Assembly: GCF_040655735.1 (NCBI RefSeq)
Contig: NZ_JBFAKK010000014.1
Span: 152,708 to 216,707, forward strand
Reading direction: 5' to 3'
Source: Phytomonospora sp040655735
GTDB lineage: Bacteria > Actinomycetota > Actinomycetes > Mycobacteriales > Micromonosporaceae
Length of the DNA stretch: 64,000 bases
Both the position numbers and the translations under genes were made by a program. Under the pieces are notes generated by a model. That model was not told where the DNA came from, searched no databases, and saw nothing but the letters and a program-made list of their open reading frames with translations. The first letter of the stretch is position 1. Each line of letters starts with the position of its first letter. Below are positions 50,161-58,345 of this stretch, piece by piece.

Positions 50161-51222
50161 CTAGCGACGCTTGCGGCGAGCCGGCCCGACCGAGTCGCGC
50201 AACACCAGGTGCGTCCCGAGGCGGACGTTGTGCGAGGCGACCGAGTAGGCGTCGGCGTACTCGTTGCCGTGCGCCACGGCCAGCCGCACCGCCCGGCGGC
50301 CCATCTCCTCAAGGGGGATGTTCACCGTCGTCAGCGCCGGCCGCAGTAGGGAGGCCGCGGGAAGATCGTCATAACCGACCACCGAGATGTCCTCGGGAAT
50401 CCGCAGTCCCGCCTCCTCCAGTGCCTGGTAGGCGCCGATGGCGGTGTTGTCGTTGGCGGCGAAGACCGCCGTGAACGACGGCGCTCCCTGTGCCAGGACG
50501 GTCTTGAGCCGTTCGTAGCCGAAGCGCTGCCCGAAGCCGCCGAGCTGGATCAGGTCGGGGTCGACCTCGACGCCCCGGCTGGCCAGTGCGCGCTTGTGGC
50601 CTTCCAGGCGGTCCTCGCTCGTCGAGAGGCGCTTGGGCCCGCCGAGGTAGAGGATCCGCCGGTGCCCGTTGGTGAGCAGGTGGTCGGTGGCCGCGAAGGC
50701 CCCGCCGCCGTTGTCGTACTCGACGGCGGCGATGTCCTCGCTCGGCGTCGCGCGTCCACAGTGGATGAGCAGGCTTCCGGTGTCGCGCAAGGACTTCCCG
50801 CGCGCGATGATCTCCCCGGCGTGCCGCTTGTCGCTGATCGAGCCGCCGACCAGGATCACCGCGTCGGCACGCTGCTCGTGCAGCAGGTCGAGGAAGGCCA
50901 GCTCCTGGCGCGGATCGCCGTGCGTGCAGCAGACCAGGCACAACCGCCCCGAGGCGGCCGCCTCCTGCTCCACACCCCGTGCCACATAGGCGTAGAAGGA
51001 GTCGACGATCTCGTTGATGATGATCCCGACCGTCCGCGTCGGCAGCCCCGCCAGCGCGCGGGCCTGGGCGTTGACGACGTACCCGAGCTCGCTGACCGCC
51101 GCCTCGATGCGCGCCCGGGTGGCCTGGGCGACGGGGTAGTTCCCCGAGAGCGCGCGCGACACCGTCGCGCTGGAGACGTTCGCCAGGGCGGCGACGTCTG
51201 CGATGGTGGCGCGTCGGGGCAT
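50161..51222 (-). CDS. LacI-family transcriptional repressor
   Basis: 353 residues. The N-terminal helix-turn-helix TIADVAALANVSSATVSRAL (5-24) and hinge helix NAQARALAG are typical. The periplasmic-binding-protein-like sugar domain starts with RTVGIIINEIVDSFYAYV and includes SVVGYDDLPAASLLRPALTTV. It is the second gene of an operon with the 2-hydroxyacid dehydrogenase (27 bases apart), so it is likely autoregulated through operator C. The four GTAAGCGCTT-type sites around the locus are its probable targets; CebR-like box at 35654 differs and belongs to another regulator. Effector is unknown, perhaps a fucosylated oligosaccharide. Confidence 0.93.
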   Translation of the reverse strand: MPRRATIADVAALANVSSATVSRALSGNYPVAQATRARIEAAVSELGYVVNAQARALAGLPTRTVGIIINEIVDSFYAYVARGVEQEAAASGRLCLVCCTHGDPRQELAFLDLLHEQRADAVILVGGSISDKRHAGEIIARGKSLRDTGSLLIHCGRATPSEDIAAVEYDNGGGAFAATDHLLTNGHRRILYLGGPKRLSTSEDRLEGHKRALASRGVEVDPDLIQLGGFGQRFGYERLKTVLAQGAPSFTAVFAANDNTAIGAYQALEEAGLRIPEDISVVGYDDLPAASLLRPALTTVNIPLEEMGRRAVRLAVAHGNEYADAYSVASHNVRLGTHLVLRDSVGPARRKRR

Positions 51223-51249
51223 CGTGGGGCTCCTATCGGTGTGGACGTC

Positions 51250-52248
51250 TCATGCTAGGTGGCGCAGGCGCTCGGCGAGCACTTCGCCGGGCATGGGCCG
51301 GCCGTCGAGGTAGGCGGCCAGTTCGTCGACGGCGGCGCGGCCGAGCCGGGCGACCTCGTTGCCGAGCGCGCCGGCGATGTGCGGGGTGAGCAGCACGTTC
51401 GGGAGGTCGTAGAGCGGCGAGTCGGGCGCGGGCGGTTCGGGCGAGGCGACGTCGAGGACGGCGTCGAGCCGGCCGCTGACGAGGTGGGGCAGCAGCGCCT
51501 CGTGGTCGATGAGCGAACCGCGCGCGGTGTTGACCAGGACCGTGCCGTCGCGCATGAGGCCGATGCGGCGCGCGTCGAGCATGTGCCGCGTCTCGGGCGT
51601 GGCGGGAGCGTTGACGGTGACGACGTCGCTGGTGGCCAGCAGCTCGTCGAGACCGACGAGCGTGACGCCGAGTTCGGTTGCCTCGGCGGGTGTGCAGTAG
51701 GGGTCGTGGAGCTGGACGGCCGCGTCGAGCGAGCGCAGTAGCGAGATGACCCGGCGGCCCGTGCGGGAGGCGCCGATGACGCCGATGGTGATCCCGTAGG
51801 TGCCCAGCCAGTGGACACCGGTGACATCGCGCGAGGTGCGGTTGAGGCGGTACCACTCGGCGAGCGGTTTGGCCCGTTTGGCGCCGAAGAGGATCGCGGC
51901 GAAGGTGTACTCGGCGACCGGTACGGCGTTGGCGTCGGCGACGGAGGTGACGCGCAGGCCGCGGGCGAAGACCTCGTCGGTGACGAAGGTCTTGACGGTC
52001 CCGGCGGCGTGCACGACCGCGCGCAGTTTCGGCATCCGGTCGAGCGTCTCGGGGTCGAGGCGGGGCGCGTTCCAGCCGGTCACCAGGATCTCGACCTCGC
52101 CGATGTCGCCCGCCGAGTCGTCGAGTGCGGCCACCGCGTCGGGCCGGACGAGGTCGACCAAGTGCTCCAGACGCTCGCGCTGCCGCTCGTCGAACAGCTG
52201 CGCGGGCAGCTTCGGACTCATCGCCAGCAGGGCACGTGGACGTGGCAT
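51250..52248 (-). CDS. D-isomer-specific 2-hydroxyacid dehydrogenase
   Basis: 332 residues. NAD-binding Rossmann motif IGVIGASRTGRRVISLL (about 155-171, with a serine in place of the usual second glycine region) and DP after the second strand (LHDPYC). The catalytic triad is seen as Arg in VNTARGSLID, Glu in ASPEPPAP and His in LLTPHIAGALG. It would interconvert a 2-keto acid and a D-2-hydroxy acid or act on a sugar acid. It is transcribed with lacI under operator C and so is part of the glycan catabolic regulon. Confidence 0.92.
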   Translation of the reverse strand: MPRPRALLAMSPKLPAQLFDERQRERLEHLVDLVRPDAVAALDDSAGDIGEVEILVTGWNAPRLDPETLDRMPKLRAVVHAAGTVKTFVTDEVFARGLRVTSVADANAVPVAEYTFAAILFGAKRAKPLAEWYRLNRTSRDVTGVHWLGTYGITIGVIGASRTGRRVISLLRSLDAAVQLHDPYCTPAEATELGVTLVGLDELLATSDVVTVNAPATPETRHMLDARRIGLMRDGTVLVNTARGSLIDHEALLPHLVSGRLDAVLDVASPEPPAPDSPLYDLPNVLLTPHIAGALGNEVARLGRAAVDELAAYLDGRPMPGEVLAERLRHLA

Positions 52249-52266
52249 CGGCTCCCCAGATTTGAA

Positions 52267-52278
52267 GTAAGCGCTTGC
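52267..52278. promoter_or_regulatory. LacI-type operator C, GTAAGCGCTTGC
   Basis: 19 bases upstream of the dehydrogenase start; controls the dehydrogenase-lacI operon. Confidence 0.85.
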
Positions 52279-52362
52279 TATCGATGACTACCGTAAGTGC
52301 TTCAGCGGGCATGGTCAACGGCTGATCAAGTGTCTCAACAGGAAAAAATATCGATCCGGGTC

Positions 52363-52368
52363 TTGACG
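52363..52368 (+). promoter_or_regulatory. -35 hexamer TTGACG of the importer operon
   Basis: It lies just upstream of operator D, which covers the spacer and start region; no good -10 is visible. Confidence 0.4.
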
Positions 52369-52373
52369 AACAG

Positions 52374-52387
52374 GGTAAGCGCTTACC
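52374..52387. promoter_or_regulatory. LacI-type operator D, perfect palindrome GGTAAGCGCTTACC
   Basis: The strongest and only fully symmetric site, in the divergent region upstream of the importer/fucosidase operon. Confidence 0.88.
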
Positions 52388-52451
52388 AGACTGCCAGTCA
52401 TCCGAGCGTGGTCGCGACACCCGCGCGCCGCCGAGAGCCGAAGGAGGAACC

Positions 52452-52586
52452 GTGGACTGGACAGTCACCGGATTCACCGCGTCCGCGGTCCGGCCGCGGA
52501 CCGCCGCCGGACGCCGCGGCGCCCGCGACCCGGGCACGCCGTCCCCGGCGGCGTCGGCCCCGAGCCGCACGGGAGGCTGTCGGTGA
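52452..52586 (+). CDS. 44-residue leader ORF coupled to the importer permease
   Basis: GTG start at 52452 preceded by an almost perfect ribosome site (GAAGGAGGAACC). The frame encodes VDWTVTGFTAS followed by an Arg/Pro/Ala-rich stretch and stops at TGA overlapping the GTG of the permease (GTGA at 52583-52586). It has no known homologue that can be recognised. It may be a real small protein or a leader whose translation opens the permease start; the permease itself has only a weak ribosome site (GGGAGG, 7-12 bases upstream within this frame). Confidence 0.5.
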   Translation: MDWTVTGFTASAVRPRTAAGRRGARDPGTPSPAASAPSRTGGCR

Positions 52587-53560
52587 CGGTCGAGGCTCCG
52601 GAGAAGAGCGCCAAGGCCGAGCGGCCGGTCGTGCGCCGCAAGAAGGCCACGCTCTGGGAGCGCCTCAAGCGCGACAAGGTCATGCTCCTGCTGGCCGGCC
52701 CCGGCCTGCTGTACTTCCTGGTCTTCCACTACCTGCCGATGCTCGGCAACATCGTGGCCTTCCAGGACTACCAGCCCTACCTGGGCTTCTTCAACAGCGA
52801 GTGGATCGGCTTCGAGAACTTCACCGACGCCTTCGCCGACCCGCGCTTCTGGAGCGCGGTGACCAACACCCTGGTCATCGCCCTCGTGCAGCTGGTGTTC
52901 TTCTTCCCCGCGCCGATCGCGCTGGCCCTGCTGCTCAACAGCATCCTCAGCAGCAAGATCCGCCGTTTCGTGCAGAGCGTGGTGTACCTGCCGCACTTCA
53001 TCGGCTGGGTCATCATCGTGTCGATCTTCCAGCAGATCCTCGGCGCCGCCGGGCTGCTGCCCAACGTGCTCGAATCGCTGGGCATGCCCCGCTACGACAT
53101 GATGACCGACCCCGACGCCTTCCCGTGGCTGGTCACCCTCCAGCTCGTCTGGAAGGACATGGGCTGGGGAACGATCATCTTCCTCGCCGCGCTGCTGTCG
53201 ATCGACCCGCAGCTCTACGAGGCCGCGGCCGTCGACGGTGCCTCGAAGTGGCGCCGGCTATGGCACGTGACGCTGCCGGGCATCACGCCGATCATCATCC
53301 TGCTGCTCATCCTCAACCTCGGCAGCATCCTGTCGGTGGGCTTCGAGCAGCTGATCCTCCAGCGCGACAACGTCGGCGCCGAGGCCGGAGAGGTGCTCGA
53401 CACCTACGTCTACTTCAACGGCATCCAGAACGGCGAGTGGGGACCCTCGGCGGCGATCGGGATCGTCAAGGCGATCTTCGGCACCGCCCTGATCCTCGGC
53501 GCGAACAAGCTCGCCCACTTCTTCGGCCATGAAGGGATCTACCGTGGCGCTGACAAGTAA
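52583..53560 (+). CDS. ABC sugar importer permease, LplB type
   Basis: 325 residues with six membrane helices (about 33-55, 100-122, 137-157, 185-207, 230-250 and 290-310). The cytoplasmic EAA loop, EAAAVDGASKWRRLWHVTLPGI, contacts the ATPase. Family: CUT1 permeases of the LplB/YteP group that import complex oligosaccharides such as uronate- or fucose-containing glycans. The start (GTG 52583) overlaps the leader ORF. No ATPase gene is present in the operon, so a shared MsiK-type ATPase encoded elsewhere is expected. Confidence 0.92.
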   Translation: MTVEAPEKSAKAERPVVRRKKATLWERLKRDKVMLLLAGPGLLYFLVFHYLPMLGNIVAFQDYQPYLGFFNSEWIGFENFTDAFADPRFWSAVTNTLVIALVQLVFFFPAPIALALLLNSILSSKIRRFVQSVVYLPHFIGWVIIVSIFQQILGAAGLLPNVLESLGMPRYDMMTDPDAFPWLVTLQLVWKDMGWGTIIFLAALLSIDPQLYEAAAVDGASKWRRLWHVTLPGITPIIILLLILNLGSILSVGFEQLILQRDNVGAEAGEVLDTYVYFNGIQNGEWGPSAAIGIVKAIFGTALILGANKLAHFFGHEGIYRGADK

Positions 53561-54440
53561 GCGGCCCGCCTGGATGGAACGCCCGACCTGGTACGGGCTG
53601 GCCCTCAAAGGGCTCGCCCTGGCCTTCATCGTGGTGGCCGTCGCCTACCCCTTTGTCTCGGTGGTGGCCACGAGCCTGTCCACCGACCGCGAGATCGTCG
53701 CCAACGGCGGCCTGGTCATCTGGCCGACCGACCCGACCCTGGACGCCTACCGTGTCATCTTCGCCGGCGGCGACGTCACCAACGCGCTGGTCAACAGCAT
53801 CTTCGTGGCCACGATCGGCACGGCCGCCAGCGTCTGCGCGACGATCATGATGGCCTACGGGCTGTCCCGGCGGGGCGTCACCGGCGGCCGCTTCATCCTC
53901 ATGATCGCGCTGTTCAGCATGCTCTTCGGCGCCGGGATCATCCCGAACTTCCTGCTGGTCAAGGAGCTCGGGCTCTACAACACCTTCGCCGCGCTCATCC
54001 TCCCCGGACTGATCAGCGCCTTCAACTTCATCGTGCTGCGGTCGTTCTTCATGGGCCTGCCCGCCGAGCTGATCGACTCGGCGAAGGTCGACGGCGCCGG
54101 CGACTTCCGCATCCTGCTGCGGATCGTGCTCCCGCTGTCGAAGGCGCCCATCGCGGTGGTGTCGCTGTTCTACGCCGTCGGCTACTGGAACGCGTTCTTC
54201 AACGCGCTGCTCTACCTCGACGACACCGACAAGTGGACGCTCCCGCTGATCCTGCGCCTCTACGTCCTGCAGGGCCAGCCGATGGCGCAGGGCGAGGCCT
54301 TCTCCGGCGAGGTTCCACCGCCGCAGCTGGCGATCCAGATGGCCGTCGTGGTCGTCGCGCTCGTCCCGATCCTGCTCGTCTACCCCTTCCTCCAGCGCTT
54401 CTTCACCAAAGGCGTCCTCTCCGGCGCCATCAAAGGCTGA
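53544..54440 (+). CDS. ABC sugar importer permease, YtcP type
   Basis: 298 residues from the GTG at 53544, preferred because AAGGGA precedes it; an ATG at 53529 inside the previous gene is an alternative. Six membrane helices and the EAA-like loop DSAKVDGAGDFRILLRIVLPLSK are visible (outline). It is the heterodimer partner of the LplB-type permease, whose 3' end it overlaps. C-terminal FLQRFFTKGVLSGAIKG is the family's ending. Confidence 0.92.
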   Translation: MALTSKRPAWMERPTWYGLALKGLALAFIVVAVAYPFVSVVATSLSTDREIVANGGLVIWPTDPTLDAYRVIFAGGDVTNALVNSIFVATIGTAASVCATIMMAYGLSRRGVTGGRFILMIALFSMLFGAGIIPNFLLVKELGLYNTFAALILPGLISAFNFIVLRSFFMGLPAELIDSAKVDGAGDFRILLRIVLPLSKAPIAVVSLFYAVGYWNAFFNALLYLDDTDKWTLPLILRLYVLQGQPMAQGEAFSGEVPPPQLAIQMAVVVVALVPILLVYPFLQRFFTKGVLSGAIKG

Positions 54441-54476
54441 CCCCCGCCCCAGCACCGTCCTAAGGAGACACCCCAG

Positions 54477-56114
54477 ATGCCAACCAGTAGACGCGACGTC
54501 CTGCGCACCGGCCTCGGCCTGGCCGCCGTCGGCGCGCTCGGGACCCCGCTGCTCGCCGCCTGCGGCGGTGGCGACGACGCCGGCGGCGGCTCGTCGAACG
54601 CCGGCGTTGCCCTGCCCGACCACATCCCCTTCGCCGGCCCGACCCCGGACCTGCCCGCCGAGGGCGACGTGCGCCCCGGCTACTACACCTACCCGAAGGA
54701 ACTGGTCCGCAGCGTCTCCGGCACGCCCCTGGCAGGCGGCGCGGTCACCGGCATGACCATGACCTTCCTGACGATCCCGCCGCCGCGCGGCGAGAACACC
54801 GCCTGGGCGGAGGTCGAGAAGCGCCTCGGCGGCGCCCTGGAGATCAGCATCGTCCCGGCCAGCGACTACGACGCGAAGTTCAACACCACCGTGGCCAGCG
54901 GCGACCTGCCCGACATGATCCTGTACTCGGCCGGGCTCAACAACGTCCCGCAGTTCGCCGAGGCGACCTGCGCCGACCTCGGCGAGTACCTCGCCGGCAG
55001 CAAGGTCGCCGAGTACAAGAACCTCGCGGCGATCCCGACGGTGGCCTGGCAGAACTGCGTGATCGGCGGCAAGCTGCGCGCGCTGCCCATCACCCGCGAG
55101 CTGACCGGTGGCAGCGGCTTCGTCAACATGCGCTTCTTCAAAGAACTCGGCATCACCGACCACACCCAGCTGGCCGGGAGCGCCGACGAGTTCCTGGAGA
55201 TCGCCAAGCAGCTGACCAACCCGAGCAAGGACCGCTACGCGCTGGTCAAGTACGCCAGCACGACGCCTTTCGCGCACATCTTCCGCGCCCCCAACGGATG
55301 GCGGCTCGACGAGGCGACCGGCAAGCTCACCGCCGCGCGCGAGACCGAGGAGTACAAGGCGGCCATCGCCTTCCTCCGCAAGCTCCACGACGCCGGCGTG
55401 TTCTACCCCGGCTCGGAGGGCTTCACCGGCGTCCAGCGCGGCAACGCGTTCACCGCCGGGCAGGTCGCGATGATCTACGACGGTTTCCCCGCCTACGCCG
55501 GTCACTGGACGAACCTGCGGGCGCAGAACCCCGAGAACGACCCGCGCCCCTTCGTGCCCTTCGGCCACGACGGCGGGCCGGGCGTGTGCTGGCAGGACAA
55601 CGTCATGCTCGCCTACACCTTCGTCAAGAAGGCCGACCCCGACAAGGTCCGCGAGGTCCTGCGGGTCGCCGACTTCCTCGCCGCGCCCTTCGGCACCGAG
55701 GAGTACCAGCTGCTCAAGTACGGCATCGAGGGCACGCACTTCACCAAGGACGAGAACGGCAACCCGGTCGCCAACGACCTCGGCACCCGCGAGATGACCG
55801 TGCCGTGGGACAAGTTCGCCGCGAACCAGCCGGTCGTCTACAACGCCACCGGCGGCAAGGGCTACACCGACTACGCGCACGACGCGCTGTCGAAGCTGCT
55901 CCCGATGGCGCTGCCCGACCCGACGGCCGGCTACCGCTCGGAGACCTCCGACCGCGACGGCACGAAGCTCGCGCAGCCGTTCAACGACCTGGTGAAGGAC
56001 ATCGTCAACGGCCGGGCCGAGGTCTCCGAGATGGACGCGGCCCTGGACACCTGGCGCAAGAACGGCGGCGACAAGATCCGCGGTGAGTTCGAAGAGGCCA
56101 TCGCCGGCAAGTAG
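54477..56114 (+). CDS. ABC importer extracellular solute-binding lipoprotein, LipO/YtcQ type
   Basis: 545 residues. The signal combines a Tat-like SRRDVLR with a lipobox (LLAAC, Cys29), followed by a Gly-rich linker. The mature protein is a long bilobal type-1 binding protein with aromatic residues in the cleft region, such as FRAPNGWRLDE. Length above 500 residues is typical of the LipO group that binds oligosaccharides. AAGGAGACACCCC precedes the ATG. It is the third gene of the importer operon. Confidence 0.93.
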   Translation: MPTSRRDVLRTGLGLAAVGALGTPLLAACGGGDDAGGGSSNAGVALPDHIPFAGPTPDLPAEGDVRPGYYTYPKELVRSVSGTPLAGGAVTGMTMTFLTIPPPRGENTAWAEVEKRLGGALEISIVPASDYDAKFNTTVASGDLPDMILYSAGLNNVPQFAEATCADLGEYLAGSKVAEYKNLAAIPTVAWQNCVIGGKLRALPITRELTGGSGFVNMRFFKELGITDHTQLAGSADEFLEIAKQLTNPSKDRYALVKYASTTPFAHIFRAPNGWRLDEATGKLTAARETEEYKAAIAFLRKLHDAGVFYPGSEGFTGVQRGNAFTAGQVAMIYDGFPAYAGHWTNLRAQNPENDPRPFVPFGHDGGPGVCWQDNVMLAYTFVKKADPDKVREVLRVADFLAAPFGTEEYQLLKYGIEGTHFTKDENGNPVANDLGTREMTVPWDKFAANQPVVYNATGGKGYTDYAHDALSKLLPMALPDPTAGYRSETSDRDGTKLAQPFNDLVKDIVNGRAEVSEMDAALDTWRKNGGDKIRGEFEEAIAGK

Positions 56115-56206
56115 TCCGCATGAGCACCGGCGGCGGCGGGCTCCCCCCGCCCGCCGCCGTCGGGCAAGATCACGACGGGGCCGTACGGAGTCGAGGAGAG
56201 GCTGAC

Positions 56207-57511
56207 ATGACCGAGATCGCGCCGCTGGCCGAGAGGGCCGCGTGGTTCACCGCCGACCGTTTCGGGCTGTTCGTGCACTGGGGCGTGTACGCGGCCGCCG
56301 CCAGGCACGAGTGGGTGCGTTCGCGCGAGCGGATCACCGAGGAGGCCTACCAGCCGTACTTCGACCACTTCGACCCCGACCTGTACGACCCGCAGCGGTG
56401 GGCCGAGGACGCCTGGAACGCCGGGATGCGGTACTTCGTCATCACGACCAAGCACCACGACGGTTTCTGCCTCTTCGACAGCGAGCTCACCGACTACAAC
56501 GCCCCCAACACCCCCTACGGCAAGGATCTGCTGCGGCCGATGGTCGAGGCGTTTCGGGCGCGGGGCTTCAAGGTCGGCTTCTACTACTCGCTCATCGACT
56601 GGCACCACCCCGAGTTCCCGGTGGACCTGTACCACCCGCAGCGCGACGACGCCGGCTACATCGCCGCCACCGAGGGCCGCGACGTCACCAAGTACGCCGA
56701 CTACCTGCACGGGCAGGTCCGCGAGCTGCTGACCAACTACGGCAGGGTCGACCTGATCTGGTTCGACTTCTCCTACTCCGGGCGCGGCTTCAACGCCAAA
56801 GGCGCACCCGAGTGGCGTTCGGCGGAGCTGATCGCGCTGTGCCGTGAGCTCCAGCCGCACATCCTGGTCAACAACCGCCTCGAACTCGGGGTCGGGCCCG
56901 ACCCCGAGACCGGCGACTTCACCACGCCCGAGCAGGTGCAGCCGCCGGGGCACGAGAACGAGTTCGCCGGCAGCGCGGTCCCGTGGGAGGCCTGCCAGAC
57001 CCTCAACGGGTCCTGGGGCTACGACCGCGACAACCTCGACTGGAAGTCGCCGGGCATGCTCGTGCGGATGCTGCTCGACACCGTCTCCAAGGGCGGCAAC
57101 ATGCTCCTCAACGTCGGGCCGACCGGTCGCGGCGAGTTCGATCCCCGTGCCCGCGAGTCGCTGGCGGGTGTAGGGGAGTGGATGCGGCTGCACGAGCCGG
57201 CCATCCGCGGCGCCGGGCGCAGCGCGCACGTGCCGCCCGCCGACTGCCGCTACACGCAGCGCGGCAACCGCCTCTACCTGCACATCCTGTCGTGGCCGAT
57301 GAAGCACCTGCACCTGTCGGGGCTCGCCGGGAAGGTCGCCTACGCGCGCTTCCTGTACGACCACTCCGAGGTCAAGCGGGTGGAGTACGACCCGAAGAAC
57401 CCGTTCCACAACCACCTCAAAGGCCTGCCCGAGGGCACCCTGACCCTGTCGCTGCCGATGGCGGCGCCGGCGGTCGAGGTGCCGGTCGTCGAGCTCATCC
57501 TCAAGGACTGA
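56207..57511 (+). CDS. GH29 alpha-L-fucosidase, intracellular
   Basis: 434 residues from the ATG at 56207 with GAGGAGAGG upstream; a longer frame from 56120 lacks a ribosome site. Motifs: RFGLFVHWGVYAA (about 16-28), YFVITTKHHDGFCLF with the substrate-binding histidines, FYYSLIDWHHPEF, and the nucleophile Asp187 in DLIWFDFSYSG. NMLLNVGPTGRGEFDP closes the catalytic domain, and a C-terminal beta-sandwich follows. There is no signal peptide, so it acts on imported oligosaccharides, releasing L-fucose. It is the last gene of the importer operon, 92 bases after the binding protein. Confidence 0.93.
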   Translation: MTEIAPLAERAAWFTADRFGLFVHWGVYAAAARHEWVRSRERITEEAYQPYFDHFDPDLYDPQRWAEDAWNAGMRYFVITTKHHDGFCLFDSELTDYNAPNTPYGKDLLRPMVEAFRARGFKVGFYYSLIDWHHPEFPVDLYHPQRDDAGYIAATEGRDVTKYADYLHGQVRELLTNYGRVDLIWFDFSYSGRGFNAKGAPEWRSAELIALCRELQPHILVNNRLELGVGPDPETGDFTTPEQVQPPGHENEFAGSAVPWEACQTLNGSWGYDRDNLDWKSPGMLVRMLLDTVSKGGNMLLNVGPTGRGEFDPRARESLAGVGEWMRLHEPAIRGAGRSAHVPPADCRYTQRGNRLYLHILSWPMKHLHLSGLAGKVAYARFLYDHSEVKRVEYDPKNPFHNHLKGLPEGTLTLSLPMAAPAVEVPVVELILKD

Positions 57512-58095
57512 GCCGGCACCGATCGGCGAGTCTGCGCCGCGAAAGGCCCGGAGCACGCTCCGGGCCTTTTCGTGATTGAATCGGTCGGTGCGTCGAAATC
57601 GAGAAGATACTCTGGGCAACGACGTGGGCACGTAACGACCGACAATGTGTTGGACGGTGACCGAATGATCACTCGACCGACGCTCCGGTGCGATCTGACC
57701 ATTTCCCGACAACTCGAACCGGTGAATGTCCGTCGAAAATCCGACGCGCACGGCCTAACCTGATCTGCACGCAACAGCAAAGCTGGCAGAAGGCCTGTCC
57801 GAAGACCGGCCGGGACCGTCGACGGACGGCCGCGGACGCCTCCGGAACAGGTTGAATCCGCAGGCGTGGCCGTCTAACCGTCGGCGGCGACGTCGCACAC
57901 GGTGTCCGTCATGCACTCCGGTATTTGCGGGACGATCGCGTTTGCGGAAACTCCGACAGAAACCCGTGGAACACCGTCCCCGGCCCTGTCGCCTGTCTGA
58001 CAGTGACAGATATCCGCAATTCCATTACATCGCTGATCGCTAGCGTTCGGCGCAGCGATCAGCACCTGGCCCAAGGTTCTAGAAAGGTGGGAGCA
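57512..58095. other. 584-base intergenic region
   Basis: It contains the fucosidase terminator and then about 500 bases of lower-GC sequence without credible genes; it probably holds the DUF397 promoter, but no clear hexamers were recognised. Confidence 0.5.
57542..57572 (+). terminator. Terminator of the importer-fucosidase operon
   Basis: A 12-13-bp perfect GC-rich stem (57542-57554 with 57557-57569) ending in TTTT, 30 bases after the stop. Confidence 0.88.
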
Positions 58096-58278
58096 ATGCT
58101 GACCAGGCAATGGCATAAGAGCTCTTACTCCGGACATGAAGGTGCTTGCGTCGAGGCCCGTCTCGACGTGACCTCTGTCGAGGTGCGCGATACGAAGGAC
58201 CGGAGCGGCCCGACGCTCAACATCGGTTTCGGCGAGTGGCACCGCCTCATCGCCGACCTTCGTACCGACCGCATGTGA
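58096..58278 (+). CDS. DUF397 protein
   Basis: 60 residues. It begins LTRQWHKSSYSGHEGACVEAR and continues SVEVRDTKDRSGPTLNIGFGEWHRLIADL, the full DUF397 signature (W-KSSYSG, C-VE, VRD-KD, P-L-F--EW). DUF397 proteins are small partners of XRE-DUF5753 regulators in actinomycetes and resemble toxin/antitoxin-like or developmental switch pairs (as with BldB/AbaA-type loci). AAAGGTGGG precedes the ATG. The cognate regulator is convergent just downstream. Confidence 0.95.
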   Translation: MLTRQWHKSSYSGHEGACVEARLDVTSVEVRDTKDRSGPTLNIGFGEWHRLIADLRTDRM

Positions 58279-58283
58279 CGAGT

Positions 58284-58328
58284 GACGTGGGGCCCCGGTC
58301 GCCGATTCGGCGACCGGGGCCCCACGTC
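58284..58328. terminator. Bidirectional terminator, perfect 21-bp stem
   Basis: 58284-58304 pairs perfectly with 58308-58328 around a 3-base loop, between the convergent DUF397 and XRE genes. Confidence 0.95.
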
Positions 58329-58345
58329 GTGTCCCACCCGAAGTC

